Positions 1-6,042 are shown, counted from the first letter of the stretch. The stretch is DNA of 6,042 nucleotides from Deltaproteobacteria bacterium (GCA_022545745.1 JACZQL010000097.1:1-6042), one strand, 5' to 3'. A program made the numbers and translations. Notes: generated from the sequence alone by a model not told the origin.

Positions 1-303
1 AGAAGCTCCAAAAACTGAAAGGCAATCTTCGCTTAGGCGCAGGCGCTCCTCTAAAAAAGACCCATATGCCACCAGCCTGCCTTACGCAGGCGTTTAGGAT
101 AGTTGCGCTCGATCGCTGCGGGAATCATTCCCCCTCCCAGCGGAGTCGCTCCAACGTAGCGCCTAAGTACGCCTCCGCTCATCGATTTTTCGCGCGCCGC
201 TCGGCTGAGCCAGCGTCGAAGCCTCGCCTCTGAGACCTTTTGGACCCGCCTGCAAATAGCTTTCTTCGACAACCTGCTAGAGGAGGGGGGCGATATGGGG
301 TTG
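1..303. other. GC-rich, hairpin-rich stretch without a convincing gene
   Basis: Downstream end of the minus-strand gene cluster. By hand count positions 61-300 are about 61% GC, against roughly 45-52% in sampled gene lines. The stretch holds several short inverted repeats: 75-80 with 86-91 (6 bp, 5-nt loop), a near-palindrome 120-132, 139-145 with 173-179 (7 bp, with a nested 4-bp stem), and 215-221 with 264-270 (7 bp). There is also a tandem AGGCGC pair at 35-46. Both strands are open: a minus frame at 320-51 and a plus frame from the window edge to about 232. Neither has a Shine-Dalgarno-supported start or a recognisable domain, so I read the openness as a composition effect. It could be a dispersed extragenic repeat, a structured RNA or a decayed gene. 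Confidence 0.5.
139..179. repeat. Nested inverted repeat with a loop complementary to 32-40
   Basis: AGCGGAG at 139-145 is an exact reverse complement of CTCCGCT at 173-179. Inside it, CGTA 155-158 pairs with TACG 168-171 and leaves a 9-nt loop, GCGCCTAAG, at 159-167. That loop is an exact reverse complement of CTTAGGCGC at 32-40, so a transcript could in principle form a long-range loop contact (pseudoknot). The individual repeats are short enough to occur by chance in GC-rich DNA; the placement exactly in the loop is what makes it notable. No known RNA family is recognised. Confidence 0.35.
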
Positions 304-349
304 GGCCAAGGAATACACACGGGAGCTTAACTGTGTGTATCCGAAGGCC
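304..349 (-). terminator. Hairpin abutting the VOC stop codon, possible transcript end
   Basis: On the minus strand the RNA starting right after the VOC stop can form a stem. It has GGCC (349-346) with GGCC (307-304), a 3x3 internal loop, then a G-C, a G-U wobble and eight perfect pairs (340-333 with 320-313), closed by a 12-nt loop. The wobble forms only in the minus-strand RNA (A/C mismatch on plus), which fits the direction of the genes. No U-tract follows, so it is not a classical intrinsic terminator. It could be a 3'-end stabilising stem, a Rho-dependent end, or the edge of the adjacent GC-rich element. Confidence 0.4.
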
Positions 350-1201
350 TTAGTTTTGAGAAGAGATCTCCCAGCAGTTTGAATCCGGATCCCGGAGCAA
401 GAACGACGAGACGTTCCCTTGCGTCTGAATCTCACCCACCTCTTTAGCTCCGAACTCTTGCCCGGACTCCATGAGCCATCGATGGGCTTCGGCCACGGCG
501 TCCTGAGATTCCACGGATACCGTGAAGCGAAAGTTGGCAGAGTAATTCTTTTTCCCCTCCCGGGCGAGGGATACGATGTAGGATTTGTATTGGGGATATT
601 TCAGGTAAACCACCTTCTCATAGGCTTTAAAGATCTCTAGGCCCAGGACCTCGGTATAAAAGCGCTTGGAAACTTCCAAGTCATCAGAGGCGAGGGTGCC
701 ATGGGTGAAGGCCTGAGGGACATAGCCTTTACCAGGAAAACGGTCCTCGGAAAGAGGCCTGTCCCAGTGTTTGGCTCGGACCCCACCGAGCCTTGTACCA
801 CTCACCTCTTTACGCAGCACGTCCTCGAAGCACTCAATCTCCCAACCATTGGTGCCTGGTTCCAAGAAATATAGGGAATAGGAGCCATGGGAGATGTCCG
901 GCTTCCCGATCTGCTCCAGACCGTATTCCTGTTGATGGGCAGTCAGGTACTCATAGGCCGCATCCACTTCCACTTTCTTTTCCACACGCACTCCATAGTG
1001 GTTGTGCATCTGTTTTACCGGCGACGTGGGGCCACCCTCGTGGACGGTCAGCAGCCAATGGGTATTGGGGTGTCTTAGGGTCGTCTCATGGGGACCCTCC
1101 GATAGCACCTCAAATGCTAAAAGGTCCGTCAGTACGGGGATCGTCTCTTTTAAAAGACAACATTCCATGTGTGCGACAGTAAAAGCGTTGGATCGAATCA
1201 T
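350..1201 (-). CDS. Two-domain VOC-family protein (extradiol dioxygenase/glyoxalase fold)
   Basis: 283 residues with two tandem VOC (beta-alpha-beta-beta-beta) units, about residues 6-125 and 163-281. The overall architecture resembles catechol extradiol dioxygenases and other metal-dependent VOC enzymes. Each unit ends in the family's terminal motif: GTNGWEIE (117-123) and DPDSNCWEIS (271-280). The expected metal triad His-His-Glu is seen in the N-terminal unit (H11, H68, E121). In the C-terminal unit the aligned residues are H167, R225 and E278, so the middle ligand is lost. In classical two-domain extradiol dioxygenases the C-terminal half is the catalytic one, so catechol cleavage should not be assumed. 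No signal peptide, so probably cytoplasmic. It starts with ATG, has GAGGAG 7 nt upstream, and lies 37 nt after the TPR gene, probably on the same transcript. Fold is confident; substrate is unknown. Confidence 0.9.
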   Translation of the reverse strand: MIRSNAFTVAHMECCLLKETIPVLTDLLAFEVLSEGPHETTLRHPNTHWLLTVHEGGPTSPVKQMHNHYGVRVEKKVEVDAAYEYLTAHQQEYGLEQIGKPDISHGSYSLYFLEPGTNGWEIECFEDVLRKEVSGTRLGGVRAKHWDRPLSEDRFPGKGYVPQAFTHGTLASDDLEVSKRFYTEVLGLEIFKAYEKVVYLKYPQYKSYIVSLAREGKKNYSANFRFTVSVESQDAVAEAHRWLMESGQEFGAKEVGEIQTQGNVSSFLLRDPDSNCWEISSQN

Positions 1202-1208
1202 CTCTCTG

Positions 1209-1214
1209 CTCCTC
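1209..1214 (-). promoter_or_regulatory. Ribosome binding site of the VOC gene
   Basis: GAGGAG on the minus strand, 7 nt before the ATG at 1201-1199. It supports this start and independent translation initiation after the 37-nt gap from the upstream TPR gene. No promoter-like pair is visible in that gap. Confidence 0.75.
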
Positions 1215-1238
1215 GAGTTCTATCTACCTTTTTTCTGT

Positions 1239-3755
1239 TTAACGGTAAAGCGTATTATCCTCTTTAGTCCGGTATCTGTGTATTTGAGGGATGAGTGAGG
1301 GTCGTCCGGTGCTTCCCTGAAGGAGGAAATCCACCGGGATAAAGTCCTGCAGCAATGGGATCGGCAGTTGTAGCCCTCCCAAGGGTGTCTTGCCGGCTGT
1401 CCCAAGCGAAATTTTGTCTCCTCCCATGGATTCGGGGAGGTTACCGCTAAGGTTAAAACCACTAGTGGATACGCTTCCCTGGAGGGGAGGGAGCCTGAAT
1501 TTACCTCCGCCATTCTTCTCATTCTCGGTGAGGAGTTTATAATCCAGGACCTTTTGGAAAGTCGGGGGCTTATCGCCGCCCACCCGCTTCACTAGGGTCA
1601 AGTTGGTGTTGTCCGATTCACTTGCCTTGCGGTCCCGCTTCACCGTGAGAAACTCAGATGGAAGTTGGGTGATTCCTCCCGGGCTTCCTTTGGCTCGGAC
1701 GTGGACGTCATCCAATGCAATCTCATAATGCCTTTTTCTGAGCGCACGCTGGAACCGTTCGATGGTCTCCGTCCTCACCAGGTAGGCCTTACTCCGAAAC
1801 CCCCATGGGGTTTCAAAGTGAAGCATAATCTCACTTTTGTTTAAGAGATTGAGCCCATTATCGGCCAGCTCCATATTGTTGGGGTTGCCATCGAAGAGGG
1901 TTGATTTCAAACCAAGACCCTGCAGATTGTAAAGTTCCGGGTACTCCATCAAGAACTTCTTGCTGATGCGGGTTCCTCGGTTCTCTAATTTGACCAGTTG
2001 AGCCAATTTGCCAATGGCCTCCTTGGAGGCAGCGCTCTCTGGATAGAGGTCGAGGACCAACCTCAAGTACAGTTCCTTGGTATTGTTGCTTTGGCTTTTT
2101 TCTGCCCGCTGTAAGAGGGCACTGGCTGCAGTCTCTGTTAATTTTGCAATCTTTTCCTCGGAGGCCTTGCCCGACATCTTGTAATAGGCAATGGCCTTGT
2201 CATAGGCCCCCACGTCCTCATAGGCCTTGGCCAGGATTTGGTAAACATCGGTTGCGCTTTCCGAATCGGGGTGGCTCCGGATATAGGCAACGCCCTTGTC
2301 AATGATGGGTTGGTTTGAAATGGGATCGGCGGTCAGGACGTGAAGGAGATTCGAGCTCACGAAGATTAGGTTGGCGATTCCCATGGTGCTGGCCCCTCCA
2401 ACGCCTTGATAGATGAAGGGCCTAGCGCTGAGGAGCAGATTTTTTTCCAGGAAATTCTCCCCGAGCAATACGTATCTTACCGTGTCTAGTTGGTGCTGTT
2501 TTTGGGCCTTATGGAGAAGGGCGAGTTTATTATACTCAGGACTTTCCAGCAGGGCCTTGGCCCTTTTTCGCTGCTCGGGAGACTTGGAAGATCGCGCGAT
2601 CTTTTTTAACATCTTCTTTGCCGCTTCGTGTTTTCCCTGGATTTCCAGGGCCACCACTCGAGCCTCTCTCGCCGATTCGCCGATGGAGCTCCCCGGGTAT
2701 CTCTTTTCTATGGCCTTGGCATAGGCTTCTATTAACTTTGGGTTTCTAAGGGCCAAGGCATACAGAAGATTGATAAGTTGAGCGTCATGGATTGGAATTC
2801 GGTTGGATTGGATTCGTTTGTCCGGGAGCGAGAAGGGTTTTTGCCTTTCGTCACCTTCCTTTTTCATCCGCTCCTTTAGTTTGTCGAAGCCCTTTTTTGC
2901 TTTCTTTGATTCAGGGTCAATGAGGACTGCCATTTCGTAATGGAGTTCGGCGCGGGTGAGCTCACCCTGATCCAAGGCCTCTTCTGCCTCCTTGATGTGC
3001 TGTTGGGTCAAAGCCTTCTTTTTTTTCTTTTGCAGGCCTTCTACGATCTTTTCGACCTCTTCTCTATGAGGGTCGTTGGGATAACGTTTGAGGTATTGAA
3101 GATAGAGGTCCAAGGCCTTCCGTTCCTCAAAGGGCATCTCTTTCGATCCCCAGGCCGCCAGTTGCGAGATGGTGGCGTCAGCCGCCGCTGTGGCATATGA
3201 CCCGGAAAGGATATTGACGATATCCACGGATTTGAGGAATTGGTTCACAAAGGATCCCCATTTGTTGGTCTTGCTTCTCCTCAACAGCACACTGGCCTGC
3301 GCCAGCTCGTCATTGCGGATTCTTGAGCGGATGAGTTTCTTCTGTTCCTCAGAAGAAGCCGAATCGAAAGCCTGCTTTTGCGCCGTCAGATAACCCTGGC
3401 GGTCAGTAATGGTATTGTTGTGAAGATCGACGACGTGCTCCGTCAATCCGGTGACCGTGTTCCTCTCCTCCATGAGCTCGGAGTCTTTTTCTTTGAAAAA
3501 GTGAACATGATCCTGGACGGGCTTCTTCGAGTCGGTGAGGCTGTCGATGAGTGTCTGGCGAATTCTTCTGTCCGTCGCGTCGGGAAAATACTGGGGTTGA
3601 TAACGGATCTGTTCATCAAACGGATTGAATTCGGGTAATGGATCGAGGATCCTCTCGATGGGGAGACCACCGCTTCCCGAAGGTTCCTCGGCCCAGCCTA
3701 TGGTGGGAACGATGAAGAACAGGGCAAAGAGTATTAGCCGGACTCCTCTCCTCAC
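1239..3755 (-). CDS. Large exported TPR/helical-repeat protein of unknown function
   Basis: 838 residues. A Sec signal peptide is clear: basic MRRGVR, hydrophobic core about 7-20, likely cut after GWA (residue 22). Residues 33-60 are Pro/Phe-rich. Residues 62-205 are predicted mostly helical and not TPR-like by eye. TPR-like helical hairpins follow at about 212-240, 253-297, 324-403 and 483-587. A hydrophobic Gly-containing stretch lies at 450-476. The tail (about 600-838) changes character, ending in Gly/Leu/Pro-rich segments with PLQG (757), PLGG (791) and LLQG (811). No catalytic motif was recognised. It is probably a periplasmic or envelope scaffold. The GTG start overlaps the lipoprotein stop by 4 nt (GTGA), and no in-frame Met precedes residue 95, which would remove the signal peptide. 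An A8 run encodes K243-K247. Exported TPR protein is secure; role is not known. Confidence 0.88.
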   Translation of the reverse strand: MRRGVRLILFALFFIVPTIGWAEEPSGSGGLPIERILDPLPEFNPFDEQIRYQPQYFPDATDRRIRQTLIDSLTDSKKPVQDHVHFFKEKDSELMEERNTVTGLTEHVVDLHNNTITDRQGYLTAQKQAFDSASSEEQKKLIRSRIRNDELAQASVLLRRSKTNKWGSFVNQFLKSVDIVNILSGSYATAAADATISQLAAWGSKEMPFEERKALDLYLQYLKRYPNDPHREEVEKIVEGLQKKKKKALTQQHIKEAEEALDQGELTRAELHYEMAVLIDPESKKAKKGFDKLKERMKKEGDERQKPFSLPDKRIQSNRIPIHDAQLINLLYALALRNPKLIEAYAKAIEKRYPGSSIGESAREARVVALEIQGKHEAAKKMLKKIARSSKSPEQRKRAKALLESPEYNKLALLHKAQKQHQLDTVRYVLLGENFLEKNLLLSARPFIYQGVGGASTMGIANLIFVSSNLLHVLTADPISNQPIIDKGVAYIRSHPDSESATDVYQILAKAYEDVGAYDKAIAYYKMSGKASEEKIAKLTETAASALLQRAEKSQSNNTKELYLRLVLDLYPESAASKEAIGKLAQLVKLENRGTRISKKFLMEYPELYNLQGLGLKSTLFDGNPNNMELADNGLNLLNKSEIMLHFETPWGFRSKAYLVRTETIERFQRALRKRHYEIALDDVHVRAKGSPGGITQLPSEFLTVKRDRKASESDNTNLTLVKRVGGDKPPTFQKVLDYKLLTENEKNGGGKFRLPPLQGSVSTSGFNLSGNLPESMGGDKISLGTAGKTPLGGLQLPIPLLQDFIPVDFLLQGSTGRPSLIPQIHRYRTKEDNTLYR
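3018..3024 (-). other. A AAA AAG slippery heptamer within the TPR gene
   Basis: Codons 243-247 form a lysine run containing eight consecutive A (3026-3019). The heptamer A AAA AAG sits in the phase used for -1 frameshifting, as known from dnaX. A -1 shift would add 18 codons and then stop at a TGA, giving a product of about 264 residues instead of 838. No stem-loop at the usual 5-9 nt distance was found, so this is a sequence possibility only. A-runs of this length can also cause polymerase slippage. Confidence 0.25.
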
Positions 3756-4678
3756 CGGTTGAGCCTCCTTATCTTTTGCATCAGGGCTTGAAGGCTCTGT
3801 ATCTTTCCTTTGGCCTCTAGTTTTTCCGTGATGCCGTCTTGTTGGGAGACCTCGGCATAAAATTTGAGGGCCGACTTTGCGAGGTGATCAAAGGTGTCCG
3901 GGACAAAGTTAAGCCCCTCCGGATCGTTTCGGGCGGTATATTCTTTTGCAATTTTGACATAGAAATCACCAAAATCCAGAAGATAGCGGTAGAGGTTCTT
4001 ACTCTGCCGGTGCTTGGTGATGAGCTGGCTGTAGCCCAATATCACCAGCTGATTTCCATCCTTGAGCCTATGCCGGTTGATATCTGCAAAGACCACCTTG
4101 GCTCGATCGATCGTTTCCTCTTCGACCCTGGCGAGGTATTCGTACGGGGTTCCTTCATATTGCACGGTCAGTTTATTCCAGGCGACGACTTTTTCGTCCA
4201 GCGTTTTAATGTATTCAAATGGGTCTTTCGTCGGTAGCGGTCGGTTCAGGATTTCTTGGAAGGACTCGAGCACCACGATGCTTTTTTCGGCCTTCTCTCT
4301 GAGTTGTCCGTTTGACTCGGTCACCTTGCGGTAATGGTTGACCGCCTCTTCATAGTCTCTCAGCCTCTCGTAGGCTTCGGCCTTGATAAAGATGACGATG
4401 TCGGAAAATCGATCAGGGTGGACCTCCTCGTAGTCACCCAGGCGGCCCAAGGTTGCCTTCATGATGTTCGCTCCGGTGATGTCCTTAGGGATGGGATAGC
4501 GATACATGTCTTCCCGGGCAAACCTCTGATAGTCCTTGAAAATCTCAAGAAGATTGCCCGCTGCCTCGTATTGCGGTTCTTGCGGGATCTTCTTTGAGGA
4601 ACACCCTGCGTTTAAAATGAGCAACCCGGCGAGAAAAAGTGTGACCTTCAAGGGCTTCATAGGGATGGGGATTTTCAA
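3752..4678 (-). CDS. Lipoprotein with a TPR-like hairpin, coupled to the large TPR protein
   Basis: 308 residues beginning with a lipoprotein signal: K8/K11 basic region, hydrophobic 13-22, then LNAGC with the lipidated cysteine at residue 26. Asn at -3 is off the usual lipobox, where Leu is normal. Residues 27-28 are Ser-Ser, not Asp, which by the E. coli sorting rule suggests the outer membrane. The rest is charged and helical. About 92-122 is a clear TPR hairpin (A100, Y103, L106, Y109, A112, Y116), and 150-305 is further helix without an assigned domain. It vaguely recalls BamD-type TPR lipoproteins but is not assigned to them. The start is TTG, overlapping the cupin stop as TTGA. An in-frame ATG at residue 7 (4660) also keeps the signal peptide but lacks a Shine-Dalgarno. 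The stop overlaps the next gene by 4 nt. Function unknown; a partner of the downstream TPR protein is the natural inference. Confidence 0.85.
   Translation of the reverse strand: MKIPIPMKPLKVTLFLAGLLILNAGCSSKKIPQEPQYEAAGNLLEIFKDYQRFAREDMYRYPIPKDITGANIMKATLGRLGDYEEVHPDRFSDIVIFIKAEAYERLRDYEEAVNHYRKVTESNGQLREKAEKSIVVLESFQEILNRPLPTKDPFEYIKTLDEKVVAWNKLTVQYEGTPYEYLARVEEETIDRAKVVFADINRHRLKDGNQLVILGYSQLITKHRQSKNLYRYLLDFGDFYVKIAKEYTARNDPEGLNFVPDTFDHLAKSALKFYAEVSQQDGITEKLEAKGKIQSLQALMQKIRRLNR
3764..3770 (-). promoter_or_regulatory. Strong ribosome binding site deciding the GTG start of the TPR gene
   Basis: AAGGAGG on the minus strand ends 8 nt before the GTG at 3755-3753. It lies inside the last codons of the lipoprotein gene. 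It supports the non-ATG start and, with the 4-nt overlap, coupled translation. Confidence 0.85.
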
Positions 4679-5025
4679 TGTGTCTCCCCTTGGCGCTCAG
4701 TCTTGATCAGCGAATAGAACAATACCAGTTCTTCGTCCTGTCCGGCGGCAAAATCATGGGGGGTTCCTTTGGGGACGTGACAGAGGATACCAGGCTCCAA
4801 GTCGATGGTTTGATCTGCGAGTCGGAGTCTCCCGCGTCCACTGAGGACGTGGCAAACCACGTCCTTGTCTCGATGGTTAATCTGCTTCGGATCTGTATTC
4901 CCCCCAGCCCTGAAGGCAATCAGCCCCATGCTGAATCCTTCCTCCTCAAGGAAGCTCCTGTATCGGATCTCATCGCTGATTCTTTCTAGACCCGTCAAAG
5001 CATCTCCAATCTTGAGGACCTTCAT
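4675..5025 (-). CDS. Small single-domain cupin protein
   Basis: 116 residues, typical of a one-domain cupin (RmlC-like beta barrel). Cupin motif 2 is well kept: G79, P85, G87, H90 in GILCHVPKGTPH. Motif 1 is divergent. Its GRG turn (63-65) follows CHVLS, and spacing places H51 at the second His and D55 at the usual Glu, while the first His position is Ile49. A reduced metal site (H51, D55, H90) is possible. Cupins of this kind range from small dioxygenases and isomerases to metal or ligand sensors; nothing here decides which. No signal peptide, so cytoplasmic. ATG start with a modest AGGA 7 nt upstream. The stop TGA overlaps the TTG start of the lipoprotein gene by 4 nt, which ties this gene to the envelope pair. 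Fold is confident, function unknown. Confidence 0.87.
   Translation of the reverse strand: MKVLKIGDALTGLERISDEIRYRSFLEEEGFSMGLIAFRAGGNTDPKQINHRDKDVVCHVLSGRGRLRLADQTIDLEPGILCHVPKGTPHDFAAGQDEELVLFYSLIKTERQGETH
4684..4690 (-). promoter_or_regulatory. Ribosome binding site favouring the TTG start of the lipoprotein
   Basis: AGGGGAG on the minus strand, 5 nt before the TTG at 4678-4676 and within the cupin's last codons. The alternative ATG at 4660 has only a C-rich stretch (AAAATCCCCATCCCT) upstream, so the TTG is preferred. Confidence 0.65.
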
Positions 5026-5152
5026 ATCTTAATCCTATTTCTTCTCTATCCCTGCCTGTTGTCTATCTCAGACTATCTTACTCTGTCTCTGTCTCTATCT
5101 CTTTATCCCCAATCCAAAATCCAAAATCACTCTGTCCCTGTCTCTATCTTCT
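5026..5152. repeat. Low-complexity purine/pyrimidine-skewed spacer with direct repeats
   Basis: The 127-nt gap between the phosphoesterase and cupin genes is almost pure pyrimidine on the plus strand. A 20-nt unit occurs twice, at 5081-5100 and 5130-5149, with one mismatch and offset by 49 nt; it is built of CTCTGT/CTCTAT-like hexamers. Between them, 5111-5128 is a 7-nt tandem (AATCCAA twice plus AATC). No convincing -35/-10 pair, hairpin terminator or ORF was seen. It may be slipped-strand filler or a regulatory leader. Confidence 0.7.
5033..5036 (-). promoter_or_regulatory. Weak ribosome binding site of the cupin gene
   Basis: AGGA on the minus strand, 7 nt before the ATG at 5025-5023. It is the only Shine-Dalgarno candidate at normal spacing and supports the assigned start. 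Confidence 0.55.
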
Positions 5153-6042
5153 TCACTCTTTAACGGCTTCCAGGATCTCGCTGAGGGCCTTTTCAGCGTG
5201 ATCGTTGGAAACCCTGCACGAACCAACCACCTTGTGACCGCCGCCGCCGTACTTTTGCATCAGGGCCCCCACATTCACCTTGGAGGTCGTGTTGAAAATG
5301 TTGTAGCCCACGGAGATGGCCGTTCGATCGGCCCGCTGAGTGTCGGCAGTGATCTTCACGGATATGTTTCCCGTAGGGAAAAGGGTGTATAGGAGGAAGC
5401 GGTTTCCCTCTGTGATATCCCGTATTCCACGGAGGTCAACGAATATGACGTTCCCTTTGAGTGTTGCTCGATCCAAGAGGAGTTTCCCGAGCTCCCCTTG
5501 AATACCCAGGATTCGTTGGCAGTGCTTCTTTACATCCGTGTCCTTTAGCACCCTATCCAGTGAGTGGTCACGCAGGAGGCTGATGAGTTTTAGCCAATAG
5601 GACTCATCCTCCGCCCTCTTCCCGTCAATGGTCATGGAGATCAAGACATACCCTTCAGGGTGAAGCACCTCCTCGGGGCTGAGAAGCCCGGCATCGATTT
5701 TATCCGTCTCCGCTAACAGGTATTCAAAACGCTCGGTGGTGATAAGTTTTAATGCCTCTGAATAGTGAGGTGGTGTTGGAATCCTGAGATTTGGTTCCTG
5801 GCTCCAGTAGGTAGAGGTATAGTACTCGAACACGACTCGAGCAGCGCTTGGGGCAATACGGTAACCGCCCTTTCCGGGCACGATGGGTGTGTGGAATCCC
5901 TCCACCTCATTGCTAATATGGTGGTCAAACCACAGGCTGCCCTTGGGGTGATGGGGGAGGTTGGCAATGATGTCCCCGTCTCGGATCTCCACCAAGCCAT
6001 CCTGCATCCATTTGGGCTCCACAAAGAGATGGGATTCAATCT
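5153..6042 (-). CDS. DHH/DHHA1-family phosphoesterase, N-terminus beyond the window
   Basis: The frame is open to the window edge (Ile-Glu-Ser-His-Leu-Phe precede the first in-window GTG at 6022), so the true start is outside and the first, metal-binding DHH motif is not visible. Numbering from that GTG, DGD (15-17) fits motif II, the signature Asp-His-His is at 33-35, and TDKID (106-110) fits the next acidic motif. A C-terminal DHHA1 domain ends in the substrate-binding GGGGH loop (259-263). The architecture matches Mn-dependent DHH phosphoesterases such as nanoRNA/oligoribonucleotide and cyclic-dinucleotide-product hydrolases or exopolyphosphatase-like enzymes; the substrate cannot be told. 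Cytoplasmic by family. It is followed by the 127-nt repeat spacer before the cupin gene, so its link to the downstream genes is looser than theirs to each other. Confidence 0.9.
   Translation of the reverse strand, partial: IESHLFVEPKWMQDGLVEIRDGDIIANLPHHPKGSLWFDHHISNEVEGFHTPIVPGKGGYRIAPSAARVVFEYYTSTYWSQEPNLRIPTPPHYSEALKLITTERFEYLLAETDKIDAGLLSPEEVLHPEGYVLISMTIDGKRAEDESYWLKLISLLRDHSLDRVLKDTDVKKHCQRILGIQGELGKLLLDRATLKGNVIFVDLRGIRDITEGNRFLLYTLFPTGNISVKITADTQRADRTAISVGYNIFNTTSKVNVGALMQKYGGGGHKVVGSCRVSNDHAEKALSEILEAVKE

Noticed and set aside
52..93. Intrinsic terminator from hairpin 75-91 plus the minus-strand T6 run at 58-53
   Set aside because: About 15 nt separate the stem from the T run, too far for a standard intrinsic terminator.
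3..232. Plus-strand open frame from the window edge
   Set aside because: No visible start and no domain, low-complexity Arg/Ser/Ala content, and it overlaps hairpin-rich GC-rich DNA. It could be a decayed or edge-truncated gene, but I cannot support it.
51..320. Minus-strand 89-codon open frame starting GTG at 320
   Set aside because: The start lies inside the hairpin after the VOC gene with no Shine-Dalgarno. The peptide is Arg/Gly-rich with no recognised domain, and the opposite strand is open too, which fits composition rather than coding.
793..1182. Plus-strand 129-codon open frame
   Set aside because: It lies fully opposite the VOC gene, whose domain motifs are clear. The peptide has no domain.
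2954..2967. Perfect 14-nt palindrome GGGTGAGCTCACCC as a regulatory site
   Set aside because: It is inside the TPR coding sequence, encodes ordinary residues and has no second copy or nearby promoter. A chance event is likely; mentioned only with the slippery site.
5026..5152. Sigma70-type promoter in the cupin upstream spacer
   Set aside because: TTGGAT and GATAAA-like hexamers occur on the minus strand but with about 11 nt between them rather than 16-18, within a repeat tract.
5749..6039. Minus-strand 96-codon frame beside the phosphoesterase
   Set aside because: It is a shifted frame of the DHH gene and overlaps its signature motifs in another phase.

Overview
All five recognisable genes lie on the minus strand and probably form one transcription unit. 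In reading order, from high to low coordinates, they are: a DHH/DHHA1 phosphoesterase (5' end outside the window), a small cupin, a lipoprotein with a TPR-like hairpin, a large exported helical/TPR-repeat protein, and a two-domain VOC (glyoxalase/extradiol dioxygenase fold) protein. No RNA gene, CRISPR array or insertion sequence was recognised. The sampled coding lines are about 45-52% GC. A lipoprotein signal and a Sec signal peptide, TPR-rich envelope proteins and moderate GC fit a diderm environmental bacterium (a Desulfobacterota/Methylomirabilota-like guess). The sequence carries no taxonomic marker, so this is weak inference.

Layout: 6042-5153 is the DHH phosphoesterase. 5152-5026 is a purine-rich (minus strand), low-complexity spacer with near-identical 20-nt direct repeats. 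5025-4675 is the cupin. 4678-3752 is the lipoprotein and 3755-1239 the 838-residue exported protein. The cupin/lipoprotein and lipoprotein/TPR junctions are both 4-nt stop/start overlaps (TTGA and GTGA) with non-ATG starts and good Shine-Dalgarno sequences. 1201-350 is the VOC protein, 37 nt after the TPR gene and with its own Shine-Dalgarno. A hairpin directly abuts the VOC stop codon (349-304). Below it lies a GC-rich (about 61%), hairpin-rich stretch with no convincing gene.

How they may work together: the lipoprotein and large TPR protein are translationally coupled, and both are predicted to leave the cytoplasm. They look like two subunits of an envelope-anchored helical-repeat scaffold of unknown purpose. 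The cupin upstream and VOC downstream are small-molecule or metal-binding folds that lack signal peptides, so they are probably cytoplasmic. Whether they serve the same pathway cannot be told from sequence. The coupled lipoprotein/TPR pair and the structured 3' element are the parts most worth following up.
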